NCBI GenBank assembly: GCA_903913865.1
Contig: CAIWMU010000127.1
Span: forward strand, 62,001-126,000
Reading direction: 5' to 3'
Source of the DNA: an uncultured Verrucomicrobia subdivision 3 bacterium
Lineage (GTDB): Bacteria; Verrucomicrobiota; Verrucomicrobiia; Limisphaerales; UBA8199
Length of the DNA: 64,000 nucleotides
The position numbers were made by a program, and so were the translations under genes. Position 1 is the first letter of the stretch; the number at the start of each line of letters is the position of its first letter. This document shows, piece by piece, positions 38,765 to 48,722 of this stretch. The notes under the pieces are model-generated. The model saw nothing but the letters and a program-made list of their open reading frames with translations, was not told where the DNA came from and made no database searches.

Positions 38765-39568
38765 ATGAAAAAATACTGGCATGTGTTGGGCATAGGGATC
38801 CAACACAACCTCACCTACCGGTTCAACTTTCTCGCCCGAACAGTTTTTGGGTTCATTCCGCTTTTGGCGATGTTGTATGTCTGGCGGGCCATTTATGCGG
38901 GAAAGGCCCAACCCGAGGTGGGTTCCTATTCCCTTTCCCAAATGACCTCCTACTACCTGCTCATCACAGTGGTGGATGCCCTGACCGCTGTGAACGAGGA
39001 TGACTGGCAGATCGCCGCAGACATCAAGGATGGCAACATCAGCAACTTTCTCATCAAGCCCATCGACTACCTCTCCTACAGGTTGTTTCTTTTCTTCTCC
39101 GGGCGTTTGGCTTATCTGGCGGTCGCGGTCATTCCGGTCACATTGTTCGTGGTGGGTTTCCGCCAATACTTTGTTTTTCCGCGGGATGGCACAACTCTGG
39201 CCCTGTTTCTCCTGTCAACCGGGTTGACAGCGCTCCTCCAGTTCTTCATCTCCTATACGATGGCCATGCTGGCCTTCTGGGTGCTGGAGGTGTCCACCTT
39301 CATCTTTATCATGTTTGCCCTGGAATACATCGCCAGTGGCCACATGTTTCCGCTGGATATCCTGCCTGCCGCGTGGCAGCGGGTTCTCGCCTTCACCCCG
39401 TTTCCCTACCAACTCTATTTTCCCGTGAGTGTGTATCTTGGCAGGATCAGCGGTGTCGAGCTGTTGCAGGGGTTTCTGGCACAGATCTTCTGGGTGGTTG
39501 CGGCTTGGGCAGCGGCGCGGCTGGCCTGGAGCCGGGGTATTCGGAGGTATTCGGCAGTGGGAGGATGA
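38765..39568 (+). CDS. ABC-2 type transporter permease
   Basis: MKKYWHVLGIGIQHNLTYRFNFLARTVFGFIPLLAMLYVWRAIY; ~6 hydrophobic segments. Confidence 0.85.
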   Translation: MKKYWHVLGIGIQHNLTYRFNFLARTVFGFIPLLAMLYVWRAIYAGKAQPEVGSYSLSQMTSYYLLITVVDALTAVNEDDWQIAADIKDGNISNFLIKPIDYLSYRLFLFFSGRLAYLAVAVIPVTLFVVGFRQYFVFPRDGTTLALFLLSTGLTALLQFFISYTMAMLAFWVLEVSTFIFIMFALEYIASGHMFPLDILPAAWQRVLAFTPFPYQLYFPVSVYLGRISGVELLQGFLAQIFWVVAAWAAARLAWSRGIRRYSAVGG

Positions 39569-40428
39569 CCATGGAATTTGCTGACAAGAGACAATCCGGC
39601 AGTGAGGGTGGCCCCTCCTGGAATCGAAGGGGGATAATCCGGCGGTATGCTGGAATTTACGCGGCGCTTTGGAGGAATTCCGTGGCGCGGGAGATGAGCT
39701 TCAAGGCGAACTTCCTGATGTGGATTCTTGTCGAGGTACTCTGGTTCGCACTGCAACTGGCGTTCGTGAGTGTGCTCTACCTGCACACGGAGACGATCGG
39801 GACCTGGACCAAATGGCAGGTGGTGCTGCTGATCGGCGCGAGCCATCTGATCCAGCAGGTTTTCCAGGCCTTTTTTCTCATCAATTGCACCAACCTCTCG
39901 GAGCTGGTCCGGACCGGAAAAATGGATTTTCTGCTGATGCTGCCGGTCAATTCGCGGTTTGTGGTTTCACTCAGGCAGGTGGATTTGGGGGCTTTCGTCA
40001 ATGCCGCCTGGGCTTTGATGGTGATGGCCTATGCAGCGCGGCAGCTGCAACTTTCCCCCGGGTTTCTCCAGATTGCGGGATTTGCCGTCCTTTGTGTGGC
40101 GGGAGTGTTCATCCATTACTCCCTCATGTTCCTGCTTTCAATCATCAGCTTCTGGACGGTGCGCGCACAGGGGATCGTGTATGGTTACTACAACCTGTTT
40201 CAGATTGCCCGCATGCCGGATGAGGCATTCTCGGGGGCATTCCGGATCGCCTTCACCTTCGCGGTTCCGATGCTGCTGGTATCGAATGTGCCTGTGAGGA
40301 TTCTGGTGGGGAAAATCGAGAATCCCTGGATGCCGCTGCTAACATTGGCAATGAGTGTGGGATGCCTCATTGCCTCAGAGTGGGGATGGAGAGTATCCCT
40401 CAAGCAATACACCAGCGCCAGTTCCTGA
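39565..40428 (+). CDS. ABC-2 type transporter permease (second subunit)
   Basis: ARRYAGIYAALWRNSVAREMSFKANFLMWILVEVLWFALQLAFV-type topology; ATGA overlap with preceding gene. Confidence 0.85.
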   Translation: MTMEFADKRQSGSEGGPSWNRRGIIRRYAGIYAALWRNSVAREMSFKANFLMWILVEVLWFALQLAFVSVLYLHTETIGTWTKWQVVLLIGASHLIQQVFQAFFLINCTNLSELVRTGKMDFLLMLPVNSRFVVSLRQVDLGAFVNAAWALMVMAYAARQLQLSPGFLQIAGFAVLCVAGVFIHYSLMFLLSIISFWTVRAQGIVYGYYNLFQIARMPDEAFSGAFRIAFTFAVPMLLVSNVPVRILVGKIENPWMPLLTLAMSVGCLIASEWGWRVSLKQYTSASS

Positions 40429-40467
40429 GGGCGTGTTGACGACCAATCCCTGTGGGGGGGAACTGAC

Positions 40468-41313
40468 TCAGACCACGAATTCGAGTTCCTGACGGTGGGG
40501 CAGAATCCCGCGCTCGAAGGCCTGTCCTAAAAAGCGGCGGATGGATTCACGACCCTTTTCACCGTAATCGAGGGTCCAATGGTTCACATACATCCCCACA
40601 AATTTGTCGGCCAGATCCCGTCCCATGTCCCTCGCGTATTGGAGGGCGTGCTGGACGGCTTCCGGGCGGTGATCTAGGCTGAATTGGATGCTGGATGTGA
40701 GAATGTCGGAGACCACCTTGCGCGTGCGGGGATCGTGCCGCTTGTGGATGACATTGCCACCCAGAGGTAGCGGCAGGCCATCATTCTGGCTCCCCCACCA
40801 GATTCCCAGATCTTCACACAGTTCCAGATTCTCGTTGCGGTAGGTCAGCTGGCCCTCATGAATGATGAGACCGACATCCGCCCTTCCGGAATGGACTGTT
40901 TGAAAAATGGTGTCGAAGGGGACAACGACATAATCGATCTCGCTGGCAGGCTTTCCCATCCACAACTGCAGTGCCAGAAAGGCGCTTGTCATCGTTCCGG
41001 GAACGGCGATCCGCTTCTTTGAGATTTCGGCACGGGTGAGCTTTTTCGGAGCCACCAGCATCGGGCCGTAACCATCGCCCATGCTCGCGCCTGAGGGCAG
41101 GAGGGCGTATTTGTCACTCACGTAGGCATACGCGTGAATGCTGACGGCGGAGATATCCAATTCTCCCCGTGTGGCCCTCTCGTTCAGGGTCTGAATGTCC
41201 TGAAGAATGTGTTCGAACTCGAACCCCGCAGCTGGCACGAGGTTCTTCGCAAGTCCATAAAACATGAAGGCATCGTCCGGATCCGGCGAATGCCCGAGAG
41301 TCAATCTGGCCAT
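40468..41313 (-). CDS. mqnD: 1,4-dihydroxy-6-naphthoate synthase-like (futalosine pathway)
   Basis: LTLGHSPDPDDAFMFYGLA...RGELDISAVSIHAYAYVSDKYALLPSGASMGDGYGPMLVA...IAVPGTMTSAFLALQLWMG. Confidence 0.9.
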   Translation of the reverse strand: MARLTLGHSPDPDDAFMFYGLAKNLVPAAGFEFEHILQDIQTLNERATRGELDISAVSIHAYAYVSDKYALLPSGASMGDGYGPMLVAPKKLTRAEISKKRIAVPGTMTSAFLALQLWMGKPASEIDYVVVPFDTIFQTVHSGRADVGLIIHEGQLTYRNENLELCEDLGIWWGSQNDGLPLPLGGNVIHKRHDPRTRKVVSDILTSSIQFSLDHRPEAVQHALQYARDMGRDLADKFVGMYVNHWTLDYGEKGRESIRRFLGQAFERGILPHRQELEFVV

Positions 41314-41327
41314 GGTTGCGGTTATGT

Positions 41328-43211
41328 TCAGGCTGCGGCTTCTTCCTCACTCTCGAGGAAGCCCTGCAGATGGCGGACCCGCGTGGGGTGCCGGAGCTTG
41401 CGGAGGGCTTTGGCTTCGATCTGGCGGATGCGCTCGCGGGTGACGTTATACATCTTTCCGATCTCTTCGAGTGTGCGCTCATAGCCATCTACAAGGCCAA
41501 ATCGCATCTCAAGAATCTTCCGTTCCCGTTCGGTGAGGCTGGTCAGCACATCCCCGAGCTTTTCCTTGAGGAGACTGTAGCTGGTCACATCGGAGGGGTT
41601 CTCCGCGCTCTTGTCCTCAATGAAATCTCCAACACTCACGTCACCGTCGTCGCCAACGGGGGCATGGAGGGAAATCGGTTGCTGGGCCATTTTCAGCAGG
41701 GAATTGATGCGGATCACCGGCATGTGCATCTCATCAGCGATCTCCTCGGGAGTTGGCTCGCGGCCAAGTTCCTGAGTCAGCTGCTTCTGGGCCCTCCAGA
41801 GCTTGTTCATGATCTCGATCATGTGCACCGGAATCCGGATTGTCCGGGCCTGGTCGGCGATCGAGCGGGTGATGGCCTGCCGGATCCACCAGATGGCATA
41901 GGTGGAGAATTTGTAGCCCCGGCGGTATTCAAATTTTTCAACCCCCTTCATCAGGCCGATGTTGCCTTCCTGAATCAAATCGAGGAAAGACTGGCCGCGG
42001 TTGGTGTATTTCTTTGCCACGGAAACGACCAGTCGCAGATTGGCCTCAGCCATGTGGGTCTTCGCCTGATGGGCCCGGTCTGCGGCCCTCTTCAACTGTG
42101 TGAAGACGACGTAAAAGTCCTCACGCTGCATGCGGACGAATTGTTCGAGGGCTTTGATCTTAACCTTCTCACCTGCGATGGATGCCTGCTGTTCAGCGGT
42201 CTTTCGCTGCGGTTCCAACTCGTTCAGGCGCCTGAGGCTGGCCTGGAATTTTTCGTGGATGTTTCCGGCCACGACGATCATGTCCTCAAGAACACGTTGT
42301 TTGTAATAGAACTTGGGGAAGGTATCCTGGAGCTTCTTGTCCTCTTTCTGAAAATCCTTGAGCGGTTTCTCCCTTTTTGCCTGGGCAACCTTCTGTAGTT
42401 CGTCGTAAAGCTTGTCCACATCATCATCAAGAACACGAACCTTCTTGATGAGGTTTCTCAAATCCTTCAGATGGCGCTCCCGGTTGGCAACCTTCTTGTC
42501 CACAACCACCCTGTCGAACCGCTCCTTCGGCGGGTCGGAAAGAAGTTTTTCAGCAATGGCGATATGTTCCTTCGCTGTGAAGCCCAGTCCGTAGACCAGT
42601 TTCTTCATCTCCGATTCCGCCTCCTCGATCTTTTTGCAGATCTCGACTTCCTGCTCTCGTGTCAGCAGGGGAACCTTGCCCATCTGGTTCATGTACATCC
42701 GGACGGGGTCGTCCAAAACCTCAAGCCGGGAATCCTCTTCCTCCTCCTGCTCGGCGGGTTTGGCACGTTCCACCTCGGCGGCATCGACAATTTCGATATC
42801 CAGATTCCGCAGCTTTGTATAAAGCTCGTCCAGATCATCCGGCGACATCCCATCGGGGAGGACGTCGTTGATGTCGTCGTAGGTCACATGGCCGTTTTCA
42901 TGGGCCAGGTGGAGGAGGGTTTTGATGACCTCAGCCAGATCCATGGCCGAGGGTGGGGATGACGAAATCGGGGTGGTGGGGGGAACGGGAGCTGCTCCAG
43001 GGGTGGCAGTCGCCTTGGGGGCTGGTTTTGTCGCGGGTTTGGCAGGTGCCTTGGCTGGAGCTTCCTTTTGGCCGGGGGTTTGCGCTCTTGCCTTGTTTGA
43101 AATGATGAAACGGCGCCTGACGGGACGAGATTTGGACGCCGGTTCGCGATTTTCCACGCGTGGCTCTTTTTCTGTTCCGTGTGCCGATTTGCTCAGTTTC
43201 CTTTTCACCAT
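41328..43211 (-). CDS. rpoD: RNA polymerase primary sigma factor (sigma-70/RpoD)
   Basis: [32 protein letters not shown]...[79 protein letters not shown]. Confidence 0.98.
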   Translation of the reverse strand: MVKRKLSKSAHGTEKEPRVENREPASKSRPVRRRFIISNKARAQTPGQKEAPAKAPAKPATKPAPKATATPGAAPVPPTTPISSSPPSAMDLAEVIKTLLHLAHENGHVTYDDINDVLPDGMSPDDLDELYTKLRNLDIEIVDAAEVERAKPAEQEEEEDSRLEVLDDPVRMYMNQMGKVPLLTREQEVEICKKIEEAESEMKKLVYGLGFTAKEHIAIAEKLLSDPPKERFDRVVVDKKVANRERHLKDLRNLIKKVRVLDDDVDKLYDELQKVAQAKREKPLKDFQKEDKKLQDTFPKFYYKQRVLEDMIVVAGNIHEKFQASLRRLNELEPQRKTAEQQASIAGEKVKIKALEQFVRMQREDFYVVFTQLKRAADRAHQAKTHMAEANLRLVVSVAKKYTNRGQSFLDLIQEGNIGLMKGVEKFEYRRGYKFSTYAIWWIRQAITRSIADQARTIRIPVHMIEIMNKLWRAQKQLTQELGREPTPEEIADEMHMPVIRINSLLKMAQQPISLHAPVGDDGDVSVGDFIEDKSAENPSDVTSYSLLKEKLGDVLTSLTERERKILEMRFGLVDGYERTLEEIGKMYNVTRERIRQIEAKALRKLRHPTRVRHLQGFLESEEEAAA

Positions 43212-43595
43212 AAATAATAAGACGTGCAGAATCCGTTTTGGTTCAGAAGGTCCATGCGTTCCCGGCAATCCGCCGGTCAGACGAGCGAACTAAAACGCAG
43301 TTCTGAGATGGGGACGGATAAAGCCGCCCCGAATCTCAAAGGGAGATTCTTGATTAGGTTACCATCCGATGGTTAAAAAATCAAACGTAACCAGACTTCA
43401 AAGCTAAAATGCAGACCTGATGAACCCAATCCGAACAGTAGGACATACTTCCGGCCGGGTTTCAAGCTTGAAATTTAAAAAAATTATCATCTCCACATTA
43501 GACACAATGGCAGGGGGGCGGAACCGATCAACCAGCACTGCCCGGGTGATGAGGCAAAGCTTGAATTTGAGTCCGTGGCATGGGAAAACGGGGTG

Positions 43596-44555
43596 ATGCA
43601 AAATAATCGGGTAAATCGACGCAAATTTCTGGGGGGTGTCGCCGGCATGCTGGCGGTCGGGGTGGCAAGTCCCCTTTGGCTGAATGCTGCACCAAAGCGG
43701 GCTTCAGGAAAATCTGTCCGTCTGGGAGGTCCCGTGTTCGACCCGCCCGGGGATCCGGACAAACTGGCACGGGCCCATCGGTTGATGGGGTATCGGGCTG
43801 CCTACTGCCCCAACATCCCGATCAAAGATGGCGCCCTGATTCGCTCGTTTGAAGATGCATTTGCCCGTGAGGACGTGGTGATCGCGGAGGTGGGGCGTTG
43901 GGTCAATCTGATGGATGCCAACCCTGAGAAGCGGCAGAAAAATCTGGAGACGGTTATTGAAGGGCTGGCACTGGCGGACGCAGTTGGTGCCTGTTGTTGC
44001 GTTGACATTGCCGGTTCCTTCAGCCCGGAATCCTGGTTTGGTCCCCACCCCCGTAATTTCTCCCGTGAGCATTTTGATGCCAGTGTGGAGAATGCCCGGA
44101 AAATCATTGATGCTGTGAAGCCGAAGCGGGCCAAGTTTTGCTACGAGATGATGGGATGGGCCTGGCCACACAGCCCGGAGGCTGGGGTCAAGCTGATTCG
44201 GGCAGTGGACCGCAAAGGGTTCGGTGCACATCTGGACCCCTGTAACCTGATTAATTCCCCCGAGAAGTTCTACGACAACACAGCGCTGCTGAACGAGTCG
44301 TTCGACAAACTCGGGAAGTGGATTGTCAGTTGCCATGCCAAGGACCTTGCTTGGGAGGTCGAGTTAAACCTGCACTTCAAGGAGGTCATTCCGGGGCGGG
44401 GCAGGCTCGATTATGCTACTTACCTGCGCCGTGTTTCCCAGTTGCCGCAGAACACTCCCCTGATGCTCGAGCATCTGAACGGGGCAGGGGAATATCAGGA
44501 GGCCAGAAACTATATCTTTGCAGCTGGAAAGACGGCCGGTGTGTGCTTTGACTGA
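43596..44555 (+). CDS. Tat-exported sugar phosphate isomerase/epimerase (TIM barrel)
   Basis: NRRKFLGGVAGMLAVGVASPLWLNAAPK twin-Arg leader; FGAHLDPCNLINSPEKFYDNTALLNESFDKLGKWIVSCHAKDL. Confidence 0.85.
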   Translation: MQNNRVNRRKFLGGVAGMLAVGVASPLWLNAAPKRASGKSVRLGGPVFDPPGDPDKLARAHRLMGYRAAYCPNIPIKDGALIRSFEDAFAREDVVIAEVGRWVNLMDANPEKRQKNLETVIEGLALADAVGACCCVDIAGSFSPESWFGPHPRNFSREHFDASVENARKIIDAVKPKRAKFCYEMMGWAWPHSPEAGVKLIRAVDRKGFGAHLDPCNLINSPEKFYDNTALLNESFDKLGKWIVSCHAKDLAWEVELNLHFKEVIPGRGRLDYATYLRRVSQLPQNTPLMLEHLNGAGEYQEARNYIFAAGKTAGVCFD

Positions 44556-44587
44556 TTGTTCACGGGGGATTCCGGGCTCCAGCCGAT

Positions 44588-45472
44588 TCAGCTCAGGGTG
44601 AGATTCGCCACCACCCGCAGGGTTGAGGCGGATTTGTTGAGGCTGTAGAAATGCAGGCCGGGCACTCCCTGCGCCAGCAGTTCGCGGCATTGTTGGGATG
44701 CGTATTCGATCCCGAATTCAGCGGCCGCATCGTCGTTATGTTCCAGCTGGTCAAGTCGAGTGGCGAGCGCCGGGGGGATCTTCGCCCCGCACAACTGGGT
44801 GAACCTGCGGATTTGTGAGGCGCTTAGTATTGAAATGACCCCCGGTATCACGGGGATTGAAACACCTGCCTTGACCAGACTGTCCCTGAATTCAAAGAAG
44901 TCTGTATTGTCAAAGAACAGCTGGGTGATGATGAAATCGGCACCGGCATCCACTTTGGCCTTGAGGTGGCGCCAATCTTGATGTTTCCCACCCTTGCAGG
45001 CAACATGGCCCTCGGGAAATCCCGCAACACCGACCGAAAAATCACCCCGTTCCCGTGCATATTTGACGAGCTGGCTGGCGTATTCGAATCCGCCCGGAGT
45101 GGTTTGGAAGTCGGTCCCGCTCGGCGGATCACCACGGAGGGCGAGGATGTTTCTGCATCCCAGGGACTGAATGCGATCCAGCAGTTCCCCGACCTGAACC
45201 TCGGTGTGGCCGACGCAGGTGAGATGCGCCAGGGCGGTCAGGTTGTGGCGTTTTGTGATTTCATCGACGATCTGGAGGGTTTTCTCCCGCGTGCTGCCCC
45301 CGGCCCCATAGGTTACGGAGCAGTAATCGGGCTTGATCGCCATCAGCGCCGGAATCGTTTTCTCATACAGGTTCCTGTCCCCCTCGGCAGTTTTTGGGGG
45401 GAATACCTCGAACGAGATGACCGGGCGGCCCTGAGCCGCACGGGTTGAGTAGATGTCCTTGATGAACTGCAT
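44588..45472 (-). CDS. metF: Methylenetetrahydrofolate reductase
   Basis: VISFEVFPPKTAEGDRNLYEKTIPALMAIKPDYCSVTYGAGGSTREKTLQIV...CRNILALRGDPP...ITQLFFDN. Confidence 0.96.
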   Translation of the reverse strand: MQFIKDIYSTRAAQGRPVISFEVFPPKTAEGDRNLYEKTIPALMAIKPDYCSVTYGAGGSTREKTLQIVDEITKRHNLTALAHLTCVGHTEVQVGELLDRIQSLGCRNILALRGDPPSGTDFQTTPGGFEYASQLVKYARERGDFSVGVAGFPEGHVACKGGKHQDWRHLKAKVDAGADFIITQLFFDNTDFFEFRDSLVKAGVSIPVIPGVISILSASQIRRFTQLCGAKIPPALATRLDQLEHNDDAAAEFGIEYASQQCRELLAQGVPGLHFYSLNKSASTLRVVANLTLS

Positions 45473-45492
45473 GCGGCTGAAAGGAATGGCCC

Positions 45493-47094
45493 TTAGCGGA
45501 TGTTCAGATTGACGTGGCGCCGCTCGAGGGTGGTTCCCTCATACTGGGCGAGTTGAGCCAGTGCGATATTGTAATCGGCCAGGGAACGGATTTCGGAGGA
45601 GCGGCTGGTGGTGAGGTCGCGTTGGAGGCGCAGGACCTCAAAACTGGTGCTCTTGCCGCTTGCCAACTTCTTTTGCTCAGCCTCAAGGGCTGCTTCCGCA
45701 TAAATCCGGGCTTCCCGTGTGGCGCCCACCCTCTGAAAACTGGTGTTCACGGAGGCGATGGCGTTTTCAATCTGGATCATGACACCCTGCTCAAGCTGGC
45801 GGAGGGTGAGGGCGATCTGCTCCTTGGTGGCTTTGGCTGCCCGGTAGCTGTTGCGGCTGGAGGTCTGGCTGAGCGGCATGGTGACCTGCCCGCCATAGGA
45901 CCAGAAGGGGTAGTCACCGGTTGAAAACTGGTTGAACACGCCCGAGTATTCGGTTGATGAACCCGCATGGCCGTAAGTGCCCACCACGTCCAATTGGGGC
46001 AGAATCTGGTTCTTTTGGTAGCGAACGATGTAACCCTGCTTTTCGAGGCTGATCCGCTGTTGCACGAGATCCGGGCGGAGCCTCAGGCCGTTCTGCCAGG
46101 ATTCCTGAAGGTCAAATTTCTGGGGCACCGCGATCAGCGCCAGAGTGGGAAGAACGTGTGCTTTGGACCATTTCGTGTAGTCATCGCTGAGGAGGTTTTT
46201 CAGAACACGCTGTGCTGTGTCCTCGTTGCCCTGGGAGGCGAGAAGGTCGGCCCTGCTGCTGGCAGCCTGAGCCTCGGATTGCTTCTCATCCAAAGGAGCG
46301 AGGGCCCCTACTTCCACACGTTTGCGGTTCTCCAGTAGGAGTCGATCGGCCAGTTCCAGTGCCTTTTCCTGCACGCGAACACTTTCCTGAGCGAAAATGA
46401 GGTTGTAATAGGCCATTTCCACCGCCGTCACCGTGGAAACGATCTGGTTTCGCAGATCCCAATCGGAGATCTCGACATTTTTCTTATCCAGAAAGATCTG
46501 CATCCGTGCCGAGTCCACCAGAAATCCCTTCAGCAGGGGTTGCCTGAGGGAAAGGGCCCCCATGGACCCGCTGCTGTTTTCAAAGGGGCTGCGGATGGAA
46601 ACGGATTGGAAGTTGGTGCTCCGGTAGGAGAGGGTGTTGCCTGTCGTGATATCCTGAAAACTGTTGGTGACGACGAAGGGTTGCGTCAGGTCTGCAGCGA
46701 AGGATGGGCGTGTCCCATAGGCATCGGTCACGTTCGCCCCGAGGCTGTAGGTCATACCCCAGGGAGCAAGGCCCTGAACACCGGCCCGGAAGCTGTCCGC
46801 CTCCGATTCGTTTCCGGTGTAGGGACGTCCCTGTGGGTCAACACCACCAGCAGAAAGGCTGTATTGATGCTCGCCGGACAGAGAAAGCGAGGGGTCATAG
46901 GCGCCGTAAGCCGCTTTGAGGGAGTATCGCGAAATCTCTGGGGAGTATCGACGGATCTGGATGTCCAAATTATGGCGCAAAGCCGTTTCAATGCATTCCT
47001 CGAGGGAAAGCTTGCGGATCTCCTGGCCGGAAGTCTGGCCGAACGCGACGGTGGCAGCCGTCGCCAGTGCTGCTCCAATGCTCAAAATTCTCAT
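45493..47094 (-). CDS. TolC-family outer membrane efflux protein
   Basis: Signal-like N-terminus; LSLEECIETALRHNLDIQIRRYSPEISRYSLKAAYGAYDPSLSLSG...LEAEQKKLASGKSTSFEVLRLQRDLTTSRSSEIRSLADYNIALAQLAQYEGTTLE. Confidence 0.9.
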   Translation of the reverse strand: MRILSIGAALATAATVAFGQTSGQEIRKLSLEECIETALRHNLDIQIRRYSPEISRYSLKAAYGAYDPSLSLSGEHQYSLSAGGVDPQGRPYTGNESEADSFRAGVQGLAPWGMTYSLGANVTDAYGTRPSFAADLTQPFVVTNSFQDITTGNTLSYRSTNFQSVSIRSPFENSSGSMGALSLRQPLLKGFLVDSARMQIFLDKKNVEISDWDLRNQIVSTVTAVEMAYYNLIFAQESVRVQEKALELADRLLLENRKRVEVGALAPLDEKQSEAQAASSRADLLASQGNEDTAQRVLKNLLSDDYTKWSKAHVLPTLALIAVPQKFDLQESWQNGLRLRPDLVQQRISLEKQGYIVRYQKNQILPQLDVVGTYGHAGSSTEYSGVFNQFSTGDYPFWSYGGQVTMPLSQTSSRNSYRAAKATKEQIALTLRQLEQGVMIQIENAIASVNTSFQRVGATREARIYAEAALEAEQKKLASGKSTSFEVLRLQRDLTTSRSSEIRSLADYNIALAQLAQYEGTTLERRHVNLNIR

Positions 47095-47128
47095 TGAGGG
47101 GGCATCTTGGAACATTTTTGCCCAAACG

Positions 47129-48172
47129 TCAAACGATAGCTCCAGCGCGGGAGAGCCGGTCGGTCACGCCTCCCCATTCCGAACCCCCGGGTGGAGCCTC
47201 GGCAACGATCCACCGGGCCCCCGCCTCGTCGCAGGCGTGGAGTTCCCCATAAATGGCACGGGCGAAGGCCTCCGCATCGTGGGGAATCACCGCCACTCTG
47301 GCCAGACCTTCGACGGAGGGTATCCTGTCGTAGGCAATGACATGGCAGCCTGTTCCGCAGATCCCGTGTGCGCTCAATTGCTGGTGCAGATCGGCGTCGT
47401 TCCTCCATTGTAGGAGCAGGAGTTTTCCTTTGGGCGAGTAATGTTTTGGGAGCAACCCGGGGCTTCTGAGTTGCCCCTCCGCCTGACCAGCAACTGCAAG
47501 ATCACCAAGTATTGTGAGCAGGGCTTCCGCGTGGACCATTCCGGGGCGCAAAATTCTCGGCGGATTGACGCAAAGATCCAGCACTGTGGATTCGATGCCG
47601 ACTTGTGATTGGCCTCCATCCACCACAAGGGGAATGCGATTTCCAAGGTTGCGCAGCACATGCCGGGCGTTCGTGGGGGATATCTCATTCGAGGGATTCG
47701 CGCTGGGGGCTGCCAGAGGGAATCCGCAACGGCGGATCACCTCCTGCATGAACGGATGGCCCGGCCAGCGGATGCCCACGGTATCCCCGCCTGCAGTCAC
47801 GATGTCCGGGATCCTGCGGGAGCGGGGCAGGACAAGAGTCAGGGGACCGGGCCAGAAGGCCCTGGCCAGTTTTTCAGCGGCAGGGGGCCATTCCCGGGCG
47901 CATTCCCGGGCCATCTCGAGGCCGGTCACGTGGACAATGATCGGATTGTGCGAAGGACGCCCTTTTACCTGATAAATTTTTTCAACCGCACGCGCATCCA
48001 ATGCGTTGGCCGCCAGCCCGTAAACCGTCTCTGTGGGAAGCGCAACAACCTCCCCCTTTTTCAGAAGGAAGGCTGCCCGCTCCAGCGCGCGCTCAAAGAG
48101 CTCCGGAGTATGCGTCGGAAGCAGCTCGGCCTGATGGTTTGTTCCAGATTCCACGGTCGGTATTATAGACAT
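47129..48172 (-). CDS. L-threonylcarbamoyladenylate synthase (Sua5/YwlC type)
   Basis: LLKKGEVVALPTETVYGLAANALDARAVEKIYQVKGRPSHNPIIVHV...FWPGPLTLVLPRS...VGIRWPGHPFMQEVIRRCGFPLAAPSANPSNEISPT. Confidence 0.95.
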   Translation of the reverse strand: MSIIPTVESGTNHQAELLPTHTPELFERALERAAFLLKKGEVVALPTETVYGLAANALDARAVEKIYQVKGRPSHNPIIVHVTGLEMARECAREWPPAAEKLARAFWPGPLTLVLPRSRRIPDIVTAGGDTVGIRWPGHPFMQEVIRRCGFPLAAPSANPSNEISPTNARHVLRNLGNRIPLVVDGGQSQVGIESTVLDLCVNPPRILRPGMVHAEALLTILGDLAVAGQAEGQLRSPGLLPKHYSPKGKLLLLQWRNDADLHQQLSAHGICGTGCHVIAYDRIPSVEGLARVAVIPHDAEAFARAIYGELHACDEAGARWIVAEAPPGGSEWGGVTDRLSRAGAIV

Positions 48173-48239
48173 TTACAGCACCGGGAGAAGTGCCGATTGC
48201 CCGGTTCCGGTTCTTGATCGTCCCGCAAACTCTCTCTGC

Positions 48240-48626
48240 TCACCGTGAATGCAGACCTTTGGTAATCAGCAGCTCACGCTGTTTCTTCGTGAGCCTTTTT
48301 TGGGGTGTCACCGGGTATTTTGCCCGGTTCTGAATCATTTTGGCGGTGAAGGCCTGCTCCAGATCGATATTCAGCGTGTCGGCTATGCGGAGCACGTAAA
48401 AGAAAATGTCCGCAAGTTCATCGGTCACGGCCCTGGCCCTGACCGGATTTTTCATCACCTCCAGGGACTCCGCCTCGCTGAGCCACTGAAAAATCTCCAG
48501 CAACTCGGCAGCTTCCCCTGTGAGGGCCATGCTGAGGTTTTTGGGGGTGTGAAACTTGTCCCACTTCCGCTCGGCGACAAAGGCCCTTTGGGCCGCAATC
48601 AAAGCACCAACATTCAGCGTTTCCAT
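48240..48626 (-). CDS. MazG-like nucleotide pyrophosphohydrolase (dCTP pyrophosphatase-like)
   Basis: RKWDKFHTPKNLSMALTGEAAELLEIFQWLSEAES...RARAVTDELADIFFYVLRIADTLNIDLEQAFTAKMIQNRAKYP. Confidence 0.92.
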   Translation of the reverse strand: METLNVGALIAAQRAFVAERKWDKFHTPKNLSMALTGEAAELLEIFQWLSEAESLEVMKNPVRARAVTDELADIFFYVLRIADTLNIDLEQAFTAKMIQNRAKYPVTPQKRLTKKQRELLITKGLHSR

Positions 48627-48722
48627 GGGGTGCAAGGGTATGAATGCGACAGGGGAAGGCCAGCGGGAAAGGAGTTGCCTTTTGCGGCTTGGTCTACGGC
48701 AAGGATTGAATATCATTTGCCC

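Noticed and set aside
43300-43340. Imperfect hairpin TGAGATGGGG...CCCCGAATCTCA upstream of rpoD
   Set aside because: Several mismatches and no conserved regulator motif recognised; too weak to call
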